DNA of 37,183 bases. Origin: Candidatus Woesearchaeota archaeon (GTDB lineage: Archaea; Nanobdellota; Nanobdellia; SCGC-AAA011-G17; GW2011-AR20). A program made the translations under genes and the position numbers. Under the pieces are notes generated by a model. That model was not told the DNA's origin. It searched no databases and saw only the letters and a program-made list of their open reading frames with translations. The stretch covers positions 1-37,183 of the forward strand of contig JACOZR010000007.1 of the NCBI GenBank assembly GCA_016181245.1, in the 5' to 3' direction. Within the stretch, counting starts at the first letter, position 1. The number at the start of each line of letters is the position of its first letter. Below are positions 10,321-19,453 of the stretch, one piece after another.

Positions 10321-10439
10321 AATTTTCTAAAGATTTAATACTATATAAATATGGTGGCATGGCATTACCATAAAAGCTTATATACCTCCATGAGTAGTTA
10401 TTACTAATAAGTTATCAAATAATTTAGGAGGAAATCAAA

Positions 10440-10718
10440 ATGGCAGAAAAACTAAATACACCTTATGGATTTACTGTAATAGACTCTTGTGAACGCCTTA
10501 GATCCTCATTAAGAGGGGCTATGCTTCTTGAAAGAATGGCACTTGAAGGTTCTAAGAAAAGTATTCGGGAATTGATAAATAGTTCAATGCCTGATGTTTT
10601 GAGATATATGTGTAGAAGAGGTGATAGTAAAAGAACAATGAAATACTATCAACACAAACTTGATGAGATAGAAGGAAGAGAAGGGGAACTTGAAACAACA
10701 TATTTGTTACCAGCATAA
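10440..10718 (+). CDS. Hypothetical small protein
   Basis: 92-aa ORF with a strong Shine-Dalgarno (AGGAGGAAATCAAAATG). Confidence 0.65.
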   Translation: MAEKLNTPYGFTVIDSCERLRSSLRGAMLLERMALEGSKKSIRELINSSMPDVLRYMCRRGDSKRTMKYYQHKLDEIEGREGELETTYLLPA

Positions 10719-10815
10719 TTAGTTAATAAATAGAAATTTTTGGACTATTATGGGACTATTGGTACGATTTAACCAATGTAGAAATTATAAGATTTAACTG
10801 TGGAGGCAGAAGAAA

Positions 10816-11571
10816 ATGAAACCTAAAAAGTTATTATTAGTACAAAGTCAAGATGATGACCAAAGGAGAAATTCTCCTTATTTTGAAGATGTAGCCAAAG
10901 CTCTAGATACAGAACTTTTACCTCTACCTCTTCCTAAAAATCATATTGGCGGATTAGATATTTCATATTATGGGAATAGTAGGTTAATAATTGTGGATGG
11001 GCATTCTTTTGAAAGATCACGAGCCGAGAATTCTCTTTTTTACAAATTAATGACACATCCTTTAGCTTTACTAGAGTATAGTAAACATGAACAAGAAGAA
11101 ATATTTAATGAAAGTAGAAGCTCATCTTATCCTTACCACTCCAAACGCTATAAAAGTTTAAATGATGTAACTATGCCTGAAGTAATTGAAGGGAATCCTA
11201 GAACTTTGAAGTACGGTATGAGGTATTTTAATTATATTCCCCCTGCAACATTTAAATCAGGCGAATTCCTTGCATTGCCAGAATTTCAAAATCTTCCAGA
11301 GGTTGTTATTCCAAAAGAAGCAGCTGAACTTAAAGAGAATATCGGATCTCATCATCCTATGCTGTACTATCTAATTAATGAACCATCTCTTGAGTTAACT
11401 AAAGACATAATGCGTATTGGTTATGATTCGGTAGAAGGTAAACTTAGTGATGATGGTGTTCCTAGTGAGAAACCTGAAGACTTTGTTGATTATTTTTTGA
11501 GAATTGAAAATGGAAAGAGATTGTATCAAAAGGGATTGAATGCTATGAAAGAAAGAAATTTACAAAAATAA
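10816..11571 (+). CDS. Hypothetical protein
   Basis: 251-aa ORF preceded by a purine-rich GGAGGCAGAAGAAAATG. Confidence 0.7.
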   Translation: MKPKKLLLVQSQDDDQRRNSPYFEDVAKALDTELLPLPLPKNHIGGLDISYYGNSRLIIVDGHSFERSRAENSLFYKLMTHPLALLEYSKHEQEEIFNESRSSSYPYHSKRYKSLNDVTMPEVIEGNPRTLKYGMRYFNYIPPATFKSGEFLALPEFQNLPEVVIPKEAAELKENIGSHHPMLYYLINEPSLELTKDIMRIGYDSVEGKLSDDGVPSEKPEDFVDYFLRIENGKRLYQKGLNAMKERNLQK

Positions 11572-11686
11572 AACTTTTATTATGGATTAATTGAAGTGTT
11601 TACTTTAATATATATTTTCTATTCACTAGCCAACTGGACAACCCCACGCGCCAGCTTTATAAATGAATTTGCTTTTTCTTTATCTA

Positions 11687-11752
11687 ATGAATGAGTGTGA
11701 GAATAAGGGTATTGTTAGACTGGAAGATTTGTCTGAGGTGTATACTAAATGA
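11687..11752 (+). CDS. Putative 21-aa upstream ORF (MNECENKGIVRLEDLSEVYTK) coupled by ATGA to the endonuclease Q gene
   Basis: TATA-like TTTATAAA at 11656–11663 is about 25 nt upstream of its ATG; its TGA overlaps the 11749 ATG. Confidence 0.4.
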   Translation: MNECENKGIVRLEDLSEVYTK

Positions 11753-14334
11753 ATCTAATCAGTGATCTTCAAATTCATTCTTCTTATTCACGAGCTACTA
11801 GCAAGAATATAACTTTTCAAAATTTGGAGAAATATGCCAAAATTAAAGGATTAGACTTACTTGGCACTGGAGATTTTCAGCATCCTAAACAATTCGAAAT
11901 GATTAACAAAGAATTGGAAGAAGATGAGAATGGCATTTTATGGAGTAAGACTAAATTTCCTTTTTTATGGCAAACAGAAATAAGTTTAATTTATACTCAA
12001 AATGGAAAGGGACAAAGAATACATCATTTGATTTTTTCTCCTAGTAAAGATGTGGCTAAACAAATTATTGGTGCATTGGGGAAAAAAGGAAGATTAGATT
12101 ATGATGGAAGACCAATATTTGGGTTTAATAGCATTGAATTAGTGGATATGATGAGGGGTATTAGTGAGGATATAGAAATAATTCCTGCGCACGTATGGAC
12201 AAGTCACTTTAGTTTAATGGGAGAGTATAACCAACTTACTAAGGTTGAGGATTGTTTTCAGGATAATACAAAATATATTCATGCGCTGGAAACTGGGATG
12301 TCGAGCAATCCCGCTGATAACTGGAGAATCAACTCTTTAGATAAATTTCAATTAGTAAGCTTTAGTGATGCCCATTGCGTTCATCCTGAAACTTTTATAA
12401 CTTTGGAAGATGGTTATGTTTTGCCTATAGATAAAATCGCTAATGAGTTAGTTGTGTCTCATGCGGATTTTAAAGATATGTCTTATAAAAACGGAATTAA
12501 AATTCAAAACTCTAAGATATTTTCTCCATCTACATTAAAATATATTAAGTATGATGGAGGAGAAATCAAAGTTTCTGAAAATCATAGATTTTATGCTTTT
12601 GAAAATGAGAACATTAAGGAAAAATATGCATCAGAATTAAAATCTGGTGATTTTTTGGTGAGAATAGCGAGAATTGATCATACAGATAAAGGTTCTATTG
12701 AATTAAAAAGACCAAAGTTTGATACCTATTTTAAATTGAATGATCGGGGAACAGAATTTCTTAAAAAACAAAGAATAAAAAATGGGTATTTTCAAAAGGA
12801 ATTGGCAGACTTGATTGGACTACACGTTGATCATTATTGGAAAATAGAAAAAGGGCTTGTAAAAATCAATAAAAGATTTCTAATAAATTTATCTAATATC
12901 TTAGATTTTAATTATAAAGACTTTATTAAAGAATCTATAGTTGAAAAATATCCTAACTTTTCTTTTCCTAAAGAATCTTCTGTGGAGCTTTTAGAATTAT
13001 TAGGTTATACTATTGGGGATGGATGTTTTACAAAAATAAATAGGGGAGAATGTATATTGCTTACAGATAAAAATGAAAAAATTCTTAAATATTATCAGGC
13101 TATTGTGAGAAAGTTATTTTTATGCAACTCAAGATTACATAAATGTACTACAAAAGGTTCTTATGAATTGGTTTTACCTTCTTTGGTTTCAAAATTTATA
13201 AAGATAAATTTTTCAGAACTATCTAGAAAGAGTCAATATAGGAATGTCCCTAGGAGGTTTTATTCATTGCCCTTAGAACAAATCTCAGCCTTTTTGAGGG
13301 GATTTTTTGATGCGGAAGGATGTATGGGCCACCATGGAGCCGATGCTTGTTCTGCAAATAAGTTATTGATATATCAAATTGACTCTTTGTTGAAAAAATA
13401 TGGCATCTTTACTTCGTTCCATCTTAATCAGTTAAATAAAGAAAAGAAAAAATTTAGACATAGATTGTATATTTATGGTGAAAACTTAAAGATTTTTTAT
13501 GAAAATATCAATTTTAATCATGAAGCAAAAAAATTTAAATTAGAGTCATATATTTCTAAATTAACAATTCATAGAAAATCTAAAATAAAACGACTAGGAG
13601 ATTTTATTCTTTGTAAGGTTAAGTTTGTTGGTGATATAAATTCTGATACTGATTATTTGTATGATATTTCCGTTCCTGTGGCACAGAATTATTTTGCTAA
13701 TCAGATTGTAGTTCATAATTCTCATTGGCCATGGCGTTTAGGTAGGGAGGCTACGATTTTTGACTTTAAAGAATTGACTTACAATAACTTTTTAAAAGCT
13801 ATTAGAACTGGAAGTGGATTTAAAAGTACAATAGAAACACCTACTCTTTATGGCAAATATCACTATACGGGGCATAGAAATTGCGATGTTGTTTTTTCTC
13901 CAGATGAATCTAGGAAATTAAATAAAGTTTGCCCCAAATGTCATGAAAAATTAACAATTGGTGTTGCTGATAGGATAGAAAAACTAGCTGATAGACCCGA
14001 AGGCTATAAAAGGGGAAATTCTAAACCTTTTGTTTCCTTAATTCCTTTGCATGAATTGATAAGCTCTGTTTATGACATTAAACAATTAGAATCTAAAAAA
14101 GTCTGGGAAATTTATAATCTTTTGATTAAAAATTTTAATAATGAATTCAATGTTTTATTGAATGTTAAAGAGGATGAATTAAAAAAAATTATTAATGAAA
14201 AATTAGCTAAAGTTATTTTGATGAATCGGGAAGGAAAATTGAGATTGAAGGCAGGCTTTGATGGTGTTTATGGTTCTATTCTTTTAGATGAAGAATACAA
14301 AATAAAAATGCAGAAAAGCTTAGGAGAGTTTTAG
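11749..14334 (+). CDS. Endonuclease Q-like PHP-domain DNA repair nuclease, interrupted by an intein
   Basis: Extein motifs DLQIHSSYSRATSKNITF, GTGDFQHP, HVWTSHFSLMG, SDAH|SHWPWRLGREATIF, zinc-binding C...CPKCHEKL; extein total about 413 aa. Confidence 0.88.
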   Translation: MNLISDLQIHSSYSRATSKNITFQNLEKYAKIKGLDLLGTGDFQHPKQFEMINKELEEDENGILWSKTKFPFLWQTEISLIYTQNGKGQRIHHLIFSPSKDVAKQIIGALGKKGRLDYDGRPIFGFNSIELVDMMRGISEDIEIIPAHVWTSHFSLMGEYNQLTKVEDCFQDNTKYIHALETGMSSNPADNWRINSLDKFQLVSFSDAHCVHPETFITLEDGYVLPIDKIANELVVSHADFKDMSYKNGIKIQNSKIFSPSTLKYIKYDGGEIKVSENHRFYAFENENIKEKYASELKSGDFLVRIARIDHTDKGSIELKRPKFDTYFKLNDRGTEFLKKQRIKNGYFQKELADLIGLHVDHYWKIEKGLVKINKRFLINLSNILDFNYKDFIKESIVEKYPNFSFPKESSVELLELLGYTIGDGCFTKINRGECILLTDKNEKILKYYQAIVRKLFLCNSRLHKCTTKGSYELVLPSLVSKFIKINFSELSRKSQYRNVPRRFYSLPLEQISAFLRGFFDAEGCMGHHGADACSANKLLIYQIDSLLKKYGIFTSFHLNQLNKEKKKFRHRLYIYGENLKIFYENINFNHEAKKFKLESYISKLTIHRKSKIKRLGDFILCKVKFVGDINSDTDYLYDISVPVAQNYFANQIVVHNSHWPWRLGREATIFDFKELTYNNFLKAIRTGSGFKSTIETPTLYGKYHYTGHRNCDVVFSPDESRKLNKVCPKCHEKLTIGVADRIEKLADRPEGYKRGNSKPFVSLIPLHELISSVYDIKQLESKKVWEIYNLLIKNFNNEFNVLLNVKEDELKKIINEKLAKVILMNREGKLRLKAGFDGVYGSILLDEEYKIKMQKSLGEF
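12376..13719 (+). mobile_element. Intein (448 aa) with LAGLIDADG homing endonuclease and internal HTH-like region
   Basis: Block A CVHPETFITLEDGYVLPIDKI; block B-like VSENHRFYAF; LAGLIDADG-like LLGYTIGDGC and FLRGFFDAEGC; C-terminal YDISVPVAQNYFANQIVVHN followed by Ser +1. Confidence 0.95.
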
Positions 14335-14376
14335 TTTTTGGGTGGTTTTATATACTTATTTGCTGTTAATAATTTT

Positions 14377-14859
14377 ATGTCTATTATTAAAGTTCCATTC
14401 AAAGCTTCTTTAATGAGATTGGAGGAAAGATATTGGCATCATTCTACAACATTTGTAATTGGTGTAGAACCAGAACATTTACAATCAAGAGGTCTACCTT
14501 CAAATAATTCTATATATAGGCCTATATCTCAACTTGAAATTCATGTAGGGCAACCCAATGAGCAGAATGAATATCTTAACAGTCTGATAGATGCAGTAAG
14601 AGCAGAAGAAAAAGTTGAATTTGATGGAACATACCTTTATGGTACGCGCCCATTTTTTGTATTGATTATTGGTTCTTTTAACTTACTTTTTGAAGGATTT
14701 AATTATCAAAGGGCAATGTCTTCAATTGAGGAGATGATACCGAAAGGACTAGAAGGGGGATTAATCATAAAAGGATGCACCTATTGTATTGATTATAGAC
14801 TTCCTACTCATCATTTTACAATAGGTCCTGAGAGTTCTTCTGAAAGAAAAAGGGCATAA
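14377..14859 (+). CDS. Hypothetical protein (start re-assigned to MSIIKVPFKASL)
   Basis: The listed ORF begins at a TTG; the ATG at 14377 is more plausible. Confidence 0.65.
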   Translation: MSIIKVPFKASLMRLEERYWHHSTTFVIGVEPEHLQSRGLPSNNSIYRPISQLEIHVGQPNEQNEYLNSLIDAVRAEEKVEFDGTYLYGTRPFFVLIIGSFNLLFEGFNYQRAMSSIEEMIPKGLEGGLIIKGCTYCIDYRLPTHHFTIGPESSSERKRA

Positions 14860-14921
14860 ATATTTCTTTCAAAATTTTGATAAATATCAATATCTAAATT
14901 TTAGAATAAAAGAAAATAATT

Positions 14922-15689
14922 TTAACCAATATAACTTACTTTATCTTGTTGGACAGACATAGCTTTTGTTAATTTGCTTAATGTTTTTGAAGAGATATCC
15001 ATTTCTTTTTCTATACTCTCTATTTCTTTATCTAAGCTTTTAATGTTTAAATCTAACTCTAGAGAGTCTTTTAATACTGCAAGAAGTTCTCTAGCTCCTC
15101 TTATGCCTATATAAGTTGGATGACCGAATGTTTGAGCTAGCAATATCATGCCGGGAATTTTTCTTTTAGAAGCTAAGCCTATTAATAAACCAGAAACTCC
15201 AATAATCGGGCCTACAACTCCAAAGATATTTGAATTAACATTTTTTGTTTTATATTTTTTTATAATTGCTTTTTCGTTTGCGGTACAATATACTAATGGT
15301 TGCTTTGGTATTTTTGGCAAACCAATGCCTCCAAGTGTGATTATTTCTTTTCCGTTGTGCTTTTGAAATATATCTAGTATTATTTCACAAAATGCATGGC
15401 AAGATTTTTCATCCAAAGGCTGAATGTCCCCTGATACAAAAAGAAAATCTCCCTTTTTACCTTTTTTATAATAAACATCTATTTTTGGCAAATCTATAAG
15501 ATTTTCTTCATTAACAAATACTGAATGAGGAAAATTAGATGAATGAATTTCAAGCATCTTTTTTGCATCTATCTCGTCTATAATAAAATCTATTGCTATT
15601 TTACCTACGTTTCCTATTCCCGGTAAACCTTCTATTAGGATAGGATTTTTTAGCTTAGGCTTTTCAATTTCTTTTATTTCAAATTCCAT
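14922..15689 (-). CDS. PAC2-family protein (proteasome assembly chaperone-like)
   Basis: ILIEGLPGIGNVGKIAIDFI...ITLGGIGLPKIPKQPLVYCTA...GVVGPIIGVSGLLIGLA; conserved archaeal neighbourhood. Confidence 0.88.
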   Translation of the reverse strand: MEFEIKEIEKPKLKNPILIEGLPGIGNVGKIAIDFIIDEIDAKKMLEIHSSNFPHSVFVNEENLIDLPKIDVYYKKGKKGDFLFVSGDIQPLDEKSCHAFCEIILDIFQKHNGKEIITLGGIGLPKIPKQPLVYCTANEKAIIKKYKTKNVNSNIFGVVGPIIGVSGLLIGLASKRKIPGMILLAQTFGHPTYIGIRGARELLAVLKDSLELDLNIKSLDKEIESIEKEMDISSKTLSKLTKAMSVQQDKVSYIG

Positions 15690-15846
15690 GTTTCTTCTTG
15701 TATTTTAATCTCCACCTCCCATATGGGTCTTCAGGAGAATATTTTGCTGGTTTTGTTGATAGTGTTTGAGATGAACAAATATCACATGTTTTCTTTAATG
15801 TGTACTTTGAACATTTATTACACTTTAGTATTTCTATTTTACTCAT
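15679..15846 (-). CDS. nop10: Nop10, H/ACA RNP component (55 aa; not in supplied ORF track)
   Basis: Own translation: MSKIEILKCNKCSKYTLKKTCDICSSQTLSTKPAKYSPEDPYGRWRLKYKKKHGI; CxxC...CxxC and PxKYSPEDPYGRWR motif. Confidence 0.92.
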   Translation of the reverse strand: MSKIEILKCNKCSKYTLKKTCDICSSQTLSTKPAKYSPEDPYGRWRLKYKKKHGI

Positions 15847-16610
15847 TTCCTTTTAAAATCTACCTTTACATTAAGTTCTTTTGCAAGCTTTGTTGTTGAA
15901 TCTGTTATTTTTTTTAACACTAATTCTGCTTCTTTGTAATCTGGAGCATTTATAATCAATTTGTAATTTGGAGCTCCAAGATAGGATAATGATGCTTGGT
16001 AATTAGCTATATGTTTTAATGTTTTTTTAATGTCTTCTATACCATTACCAGAAAAACTTTGTAGCTTTACAATTGAAGATACTGAAACAGAGGGTATTTG
16101 GATTTTATCTTTTATTTTCTCGGTTAATACTTTTTCTATTTTCAATGGAATTTTTAAGTCTTTTAAGTTTACTTCGTCTCTAACAACTTCATAGAAACAG
16201 GGAGTTAATGCACCATATTTTTCTATTATTAAATTTCCAGCTTGTTTGTAAATTTCCTCTAAACTTATCTTTAGTTCTTTTGCTGCATTTTCTAAAATTT
16301 TTTCTGCTTTTTGTTCTTGCTTGTATTCTGTAACTTTCTTTATTCTTTGAGATTGGTTAACTCTTCTTAATGATAAATCAACATGGCCTTTTTCTTTGTA
16401 TATGTTTAAGGCTTTACACACAATTTGCTTTCCTTCTCTTACATGATCCCTTAAGTTTCTTATTCTACCAGGAGCAATCTCAGATATATGAATCATACCT
16501 TCCATTTTGTACTCTTCAATATCAACGAAAATAGAATGAGGTAGAATTTTCTTTACTGTACACATGACGAGTTCGCCAACTTCTGGCAGGCCTTGTTTTT
16601 TATATAGCAT
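15843..16610 (-). CDS. Translation initiation factor aIF2 alpha subunit
   Basis: S1 domain (PEVGELVMCTVKKILPHSIFVDIEEYKMEGMIHISEIAPGRIRNLRDHV...GHVDLSLRRV) plus alpha-subunit C-terminus. Confidence 0.93.
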   Translation of the reverse strand: MLYKKQGLPEVGELVMCTVKKILPHSIFVDIEEYKMEGMIHISEIAPGRIRNLRDHVREGKQIVCKALNIYKEKGHVDLSLRRVNQSQRIKKVTEYKQEQKAEKILENAAKELKISLEEIYKQAGNLIIEKYGALTPCFYEVVRDEVNLKDLKIPLKIEKVLTEKIKDKIQIPSVSVSSIVKLQSFSGNGIEDIKKTLKHIANYQASLSYLGAPNYKLIINAPDYKEAELVLKKITDSTTKLAKELNVKVDFKRK

Positions 16611-16612
16611 CT

Positions 16613-16792
16613 TTATTCAAGTACCTCGAGAATTTGTGCTTTAATTTTTGTCTTTCCTCCGCTTGGAGAAGCCATAATATTACTGCATACGAGGCATTTA
16701 ATCTCTGAGGCTGATTTACCAAATATGATTTGCTCGTTCTTGCATTTTACGCATCTTACTTTTATGAATTTACTTGTTGGTTCTTTAATCAT
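16613..16792 (-). CDS. rps27e: Ribosomal protein eS27 (59 aa; not in supplied ORF track)
   Basis: Own translation: MIKEPTSKFIKVRCVKCKNEQIIFGKSASEIKCLVCSNIMASPSGGKTKIKAQILEVLE; two CxxC motifs. Confidence 0.92.
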   Translation of the reverse strand: MIKEPTSKFIKVRCVKCKNEQIIFGKSASEIKCLVCSNIMASPSGGKTKIKAQILEVLE

Positions 16793-17109
16793 TTTTCCTG
16801 CTCTATTACTAGTTTTTTTGTTCTAAATCCTTTATTCTGGACTGTTGTTTTTTTACAAACTTGGCATGTAAATTTGATATTTGTTTTCTTTGATACTTTT
16901 GCACCGGTTCTCTTGAATTGAGATATTGGTGGTTTTGAGCCCCATTTTCCTTTATTGCCTGCACCTTGGCCTCTCCCTCTTTTTCTGGCCCTTTTAATTG
17001 AACCATGTTTTAGGGCACCTCTTTCTCTACCTTTTACTTCTGAAACCTTGTGTTCTGAGTAGTTCTTACAGTATTTACAATATTTTCTTGTAGTTCTTGG
17101 GAATTTCAT
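16789..17109 (-). CDS. rpl44e: Ribosomal protein eL42 (L44e)
   Basis: MKFPRTTRKYCKYCKNYSEHKV...GSKPPISQFKRTGAKVSKKTNIKFTCQVCKK. Confidence 0.95.
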   Translation of the reverse strand: MKFPRTTRKYCKYCKNYSEHKVSEVKGRERGALKHGSIKRARKRGRGQGAGNKGKWGSKPPISQFKRTGAKVSKKTNIKFTCQVCKKTTVQNKGFRTKKLVIEQEK

Positions 17110-17702
17110 ATTTCTTCTGCTCTTTTATTCGTTATTAATAGTTCTGCTATTTTCGAAGGCAAATTTGCTACACATTCTTCTTCAAAAGGTCCATAGACTT
17201 TTTGATCATTGCCGATGAATTGCGGTACTGGATTGGTGAATCGGACGGTTTTTAAATTTTCCTCTTCTTTTGTTTCTACCTGTTTATTGCTTAAAACAGG
17301 CTGTTTTCTGTCTAATACCTTAGTTAGGATGTTTTCTCTGTAGAATAAAAGGTTGGAAGTTATTGCATTGTACATTTCCTGCTCTTCTTTTAGCATATAA
17401 GAATCGTTTAATGAGCCTGTTTTTGAGGCTATTAATGCTAATTTAACTATCTTGTTTTCTCTTCTTTCATAGAGCTCTTTTAACATCTTTTTTATGTTTT
17501 CTAACTGTTTTGCAGTCTTTTCCACTTCTTTTTCCGCGAAAATTGAGTTTTGCTGCTTTTGTGATTCTAAAATAGCTGTTTTCTCACTTAAATAAGAAAT
17601 AACCTCTGTTAGAAAGGTGTCTGGTATCTTTTGCAGTTCTGGGTAGATTTTCTCCTTTCTTAGCAGATCATAGACCCCTTCATAAGTTATTATATTACTC
17701 AT
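17106..17702 (-). CDS. GINS-complex-like DNA replication protein
   Basis: Helical A-domain-like N-terminus, C-terminal VRFTNPVPQFIGNDQKVYGPFEEECVANLPSKIAELLITNKRAEEI, position next to eL42. Confidence 0.8.
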   Translation of the reverse strand: MSNIITYEGVYDLLRKEKIYPELQKIPDTFLTEVISYLSEKTAILESQKQQNSIFAEKEVEKTAKQLENIKKMLKELYERRENKIVKLALIASKTGSLNDSYMLKEEQEMYNAITSNLLFYRENILTKVLDRKQPVLSNKQVETKEEENLKTVRFTNPVPQFIGNDQKVYGPFEEECVANLPSKIAELLITNKRAEEI

Positions 17703-17773
17703 ACTCTTTTTTTGATTGTTTTGTCTTTTATTCTTTTCGCAAGTTTTTAATGCTCTTTATGATTGTTATTTTT

Positions 17774-18751
17774 ATGTATAAACTTAAACAAATTCCTGAA
17801 GACTTTATTGTAGAAGAGAATATACGCTTGGATTTAACAGATAAAGGAGATTATAGCTATTTTTCGATTGAAAAGAAGAACTGGAATACCAAAGATATTG
17901 TAAAGATTATAGCTAAAAGGTTGAACATACGGGAGAGAAGGATCAATATAGCAGGTATTAAAGATAAGATTGCTATAACCAAACAGTATATTTCTGTTTT
18001 TGGAATTAATCCTCAAAACTTAGCTAGAATTAAGATTAAAGATGTTAAGATTGAATTTATTGGATATGGAAATGAGAGAATTAAATTAGGGCAAACTAAT
18101 GGGAATAAGTTTGTTATTGTTGTTAGGAATTTAGATTCCAAAGGCAAAGAGATTAAGTTTATTGAAAACTATTTTGATGATCAAAGATTTGGAGGAAGAA
18201 ATCATTTATTGGGTGAAGCTTTGGTTAAAAAAGAATTTCGGAAATTCTGTTATATGCTTAGATTAAAATGGGAAGAAAATGACTACATTGGCGCGATTAG
18301 AAAGCTGAAGAAAGGTTTATTGACATTTTATATTAATTCTTATCAAAGTCTTTTATGGAATAAAGCTGTTTCTTTTTATGTTAATGAGGAGTATATTGGC
18401 TGCTTTTATGTTGATTACTCTGCTGGTAGATTTGTTTTTTGTTCTGGCAAAGTTGATAACATTAAAGTCCCGGTTTTAGGTTTTGGAACTGAGTTTAAAG
18501 ATAAAAAAATTTCTAAAATTTACAATGAAATTTTAAAAGAAGAAAAAATAAAACTAGAAGACTTTATTTTTAAAGAAATACCAGAGCTTGTTAGTGAGGG
18601 CGTTGATAGAGATTTGATTGTTCCTATTAAAGATTTAAAAGTTAAATATCTTGATGATGAAAGGAATAAAGGTAAGAAAAAAGCTGTATTAAGATTTAGC
18701 TTGCCTCCTGGAAGCTATGGGACTATTGTTGTGAAGAAAATGTTTAACTAG
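17774..18751 (+). CDS. truD: tRNA pseudouridine synthase TruD
   Basis: QIPEDFIVEE, INIAGIKDKIAITKQYISV, GQTNGNKFVIVVRN, NYFDDQRFGG; start re-assigned to MYKLKQIPEDF. Confidence 0.92.
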   Translation: MYKLKQIPEDFIVEENIRLDLTDKGDYSYFSIEKKNWNTKDIVKIIAKRLNIRERRINIAGIKDKIAITKQYISVFGINPQNLARIKIKDVKIEFIGYGNERIKLGQTNGNKFVIVVRNLDSKGKEIKFIENYFDDQRFGGRNHLLGEALVKKEFRKFCYMLRLKWEENDYIGAIRKLKKGLLTFYINSYQSLLWNKAVSFYVNEEYIGCFYVDYSAGRFVFCSGKVDNIKVPVLGFGTEFKDKKISKIYNEILKEEKIKLEDFIFKEIPELVSEGVDRDLIVPIKDLKVKYLDDERNKGKKKAVLRFSLPPGSYGTIVVKKMFN

Positions 18752-19336
18752 ATTTCTACTAAGAAAGTTATTAATTCTTCCGTCTATCATTAAATGAAAA
18801 CTAAATCCAAGCATTCCAAAAATTGGAAGTATTGCCATTTTAATTGGCTCCTGCCATAAAATTGCGCCTACAATAAATAAGAATACCCCCCAAATAAAAA
18901 CAGTTTTATAATTATGAAAAGATTTTCCTTTTTTTGTGTAGAGTGGCTTCTTCCTTCCGTCTAAAATGTAATACATTATTACTGGGGCAAAAAATAATAA
19001 TGCATATTTTTCATACCATTTAGATTCAGCATTCTTTGTTTCTTTTATTAGAAAATCGGTATCTGGCAGGAAATTACTGTACAAGAATACTATTAAAGCG
19101 ATTACAAGAGACCCTAAAACATTCATTTTAAATAAAAATATTCCTGCCAAGATATACGCTATAGCTATTGGCAAAACTATTCTTTTAAATGCCCATCTTA
19201 AAAATCCAAAATGCTCCTTAATTTCATCTTCTATCTTTTGAAAATTAACGTAAGAAGGTATTTTCTTTGATATAAGTTCATCCCAGTAGATACTTAATTT
19301 TTTCTTAGTATTCTCCATAAATCTGGTAAATACCAA
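18689..19336 (-). CDS. Multi-spanning membrane protein, metal-dependent hydrolase-like
   Basis: LPDTDFLI, KSFHNY, FSFHLMIDGR with several hydrophobic segments. Confidence 0.65.
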   Translation of the reverse strand: MVFTRFMENTKKKLSIYWDELISKKIPSYVNFQKIEDEIKEHFGFLRWAFKRIVLPIAIAYILAGIFLFKMNVLGSLVIALIVFLYSNFLPDTDFLIKETKNAESKWYEKYALLFFAPVIMYYILDGRKKPLYTKKGKSFHNYKTVFIWGVFLFIVGAILWQEPIKMAILPIFGMLGFSFHLMIDGRINNFLSRNLVKHFLHNNSPIASRRQAKS

Positions 19337-19361
19337 TCATTAATAAAATTTGTGATTATTT

Positions 19362-19408
19362 GTATCTGTTTAGTTGCTAAGGCAAATGCTTAGTAGCTAA
19401 ACGGATAC
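19362..19408. repeat. 20-bp imperfect inverted repeat with 7-nt loop in the divergent intergenic region
   Basis: GTATCTGTTTAGTTGCTAAG-GCAAATG-CTTAGTAGCTAAACGGATAC; the three non-Watson-Crick positions are all G·T. Confidence 0.85.
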
Positions 19409-19453
19409 TAAAAAACAAAATGTTTAAATATAAGTACCACTTTCATAATTATT

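Noticed and set aside
10397-10409. TTATTACTAATAA palindrome upstream of the 10440 gene
   Set aside because: Short and fully AT-rich; expected by chance in this composition.
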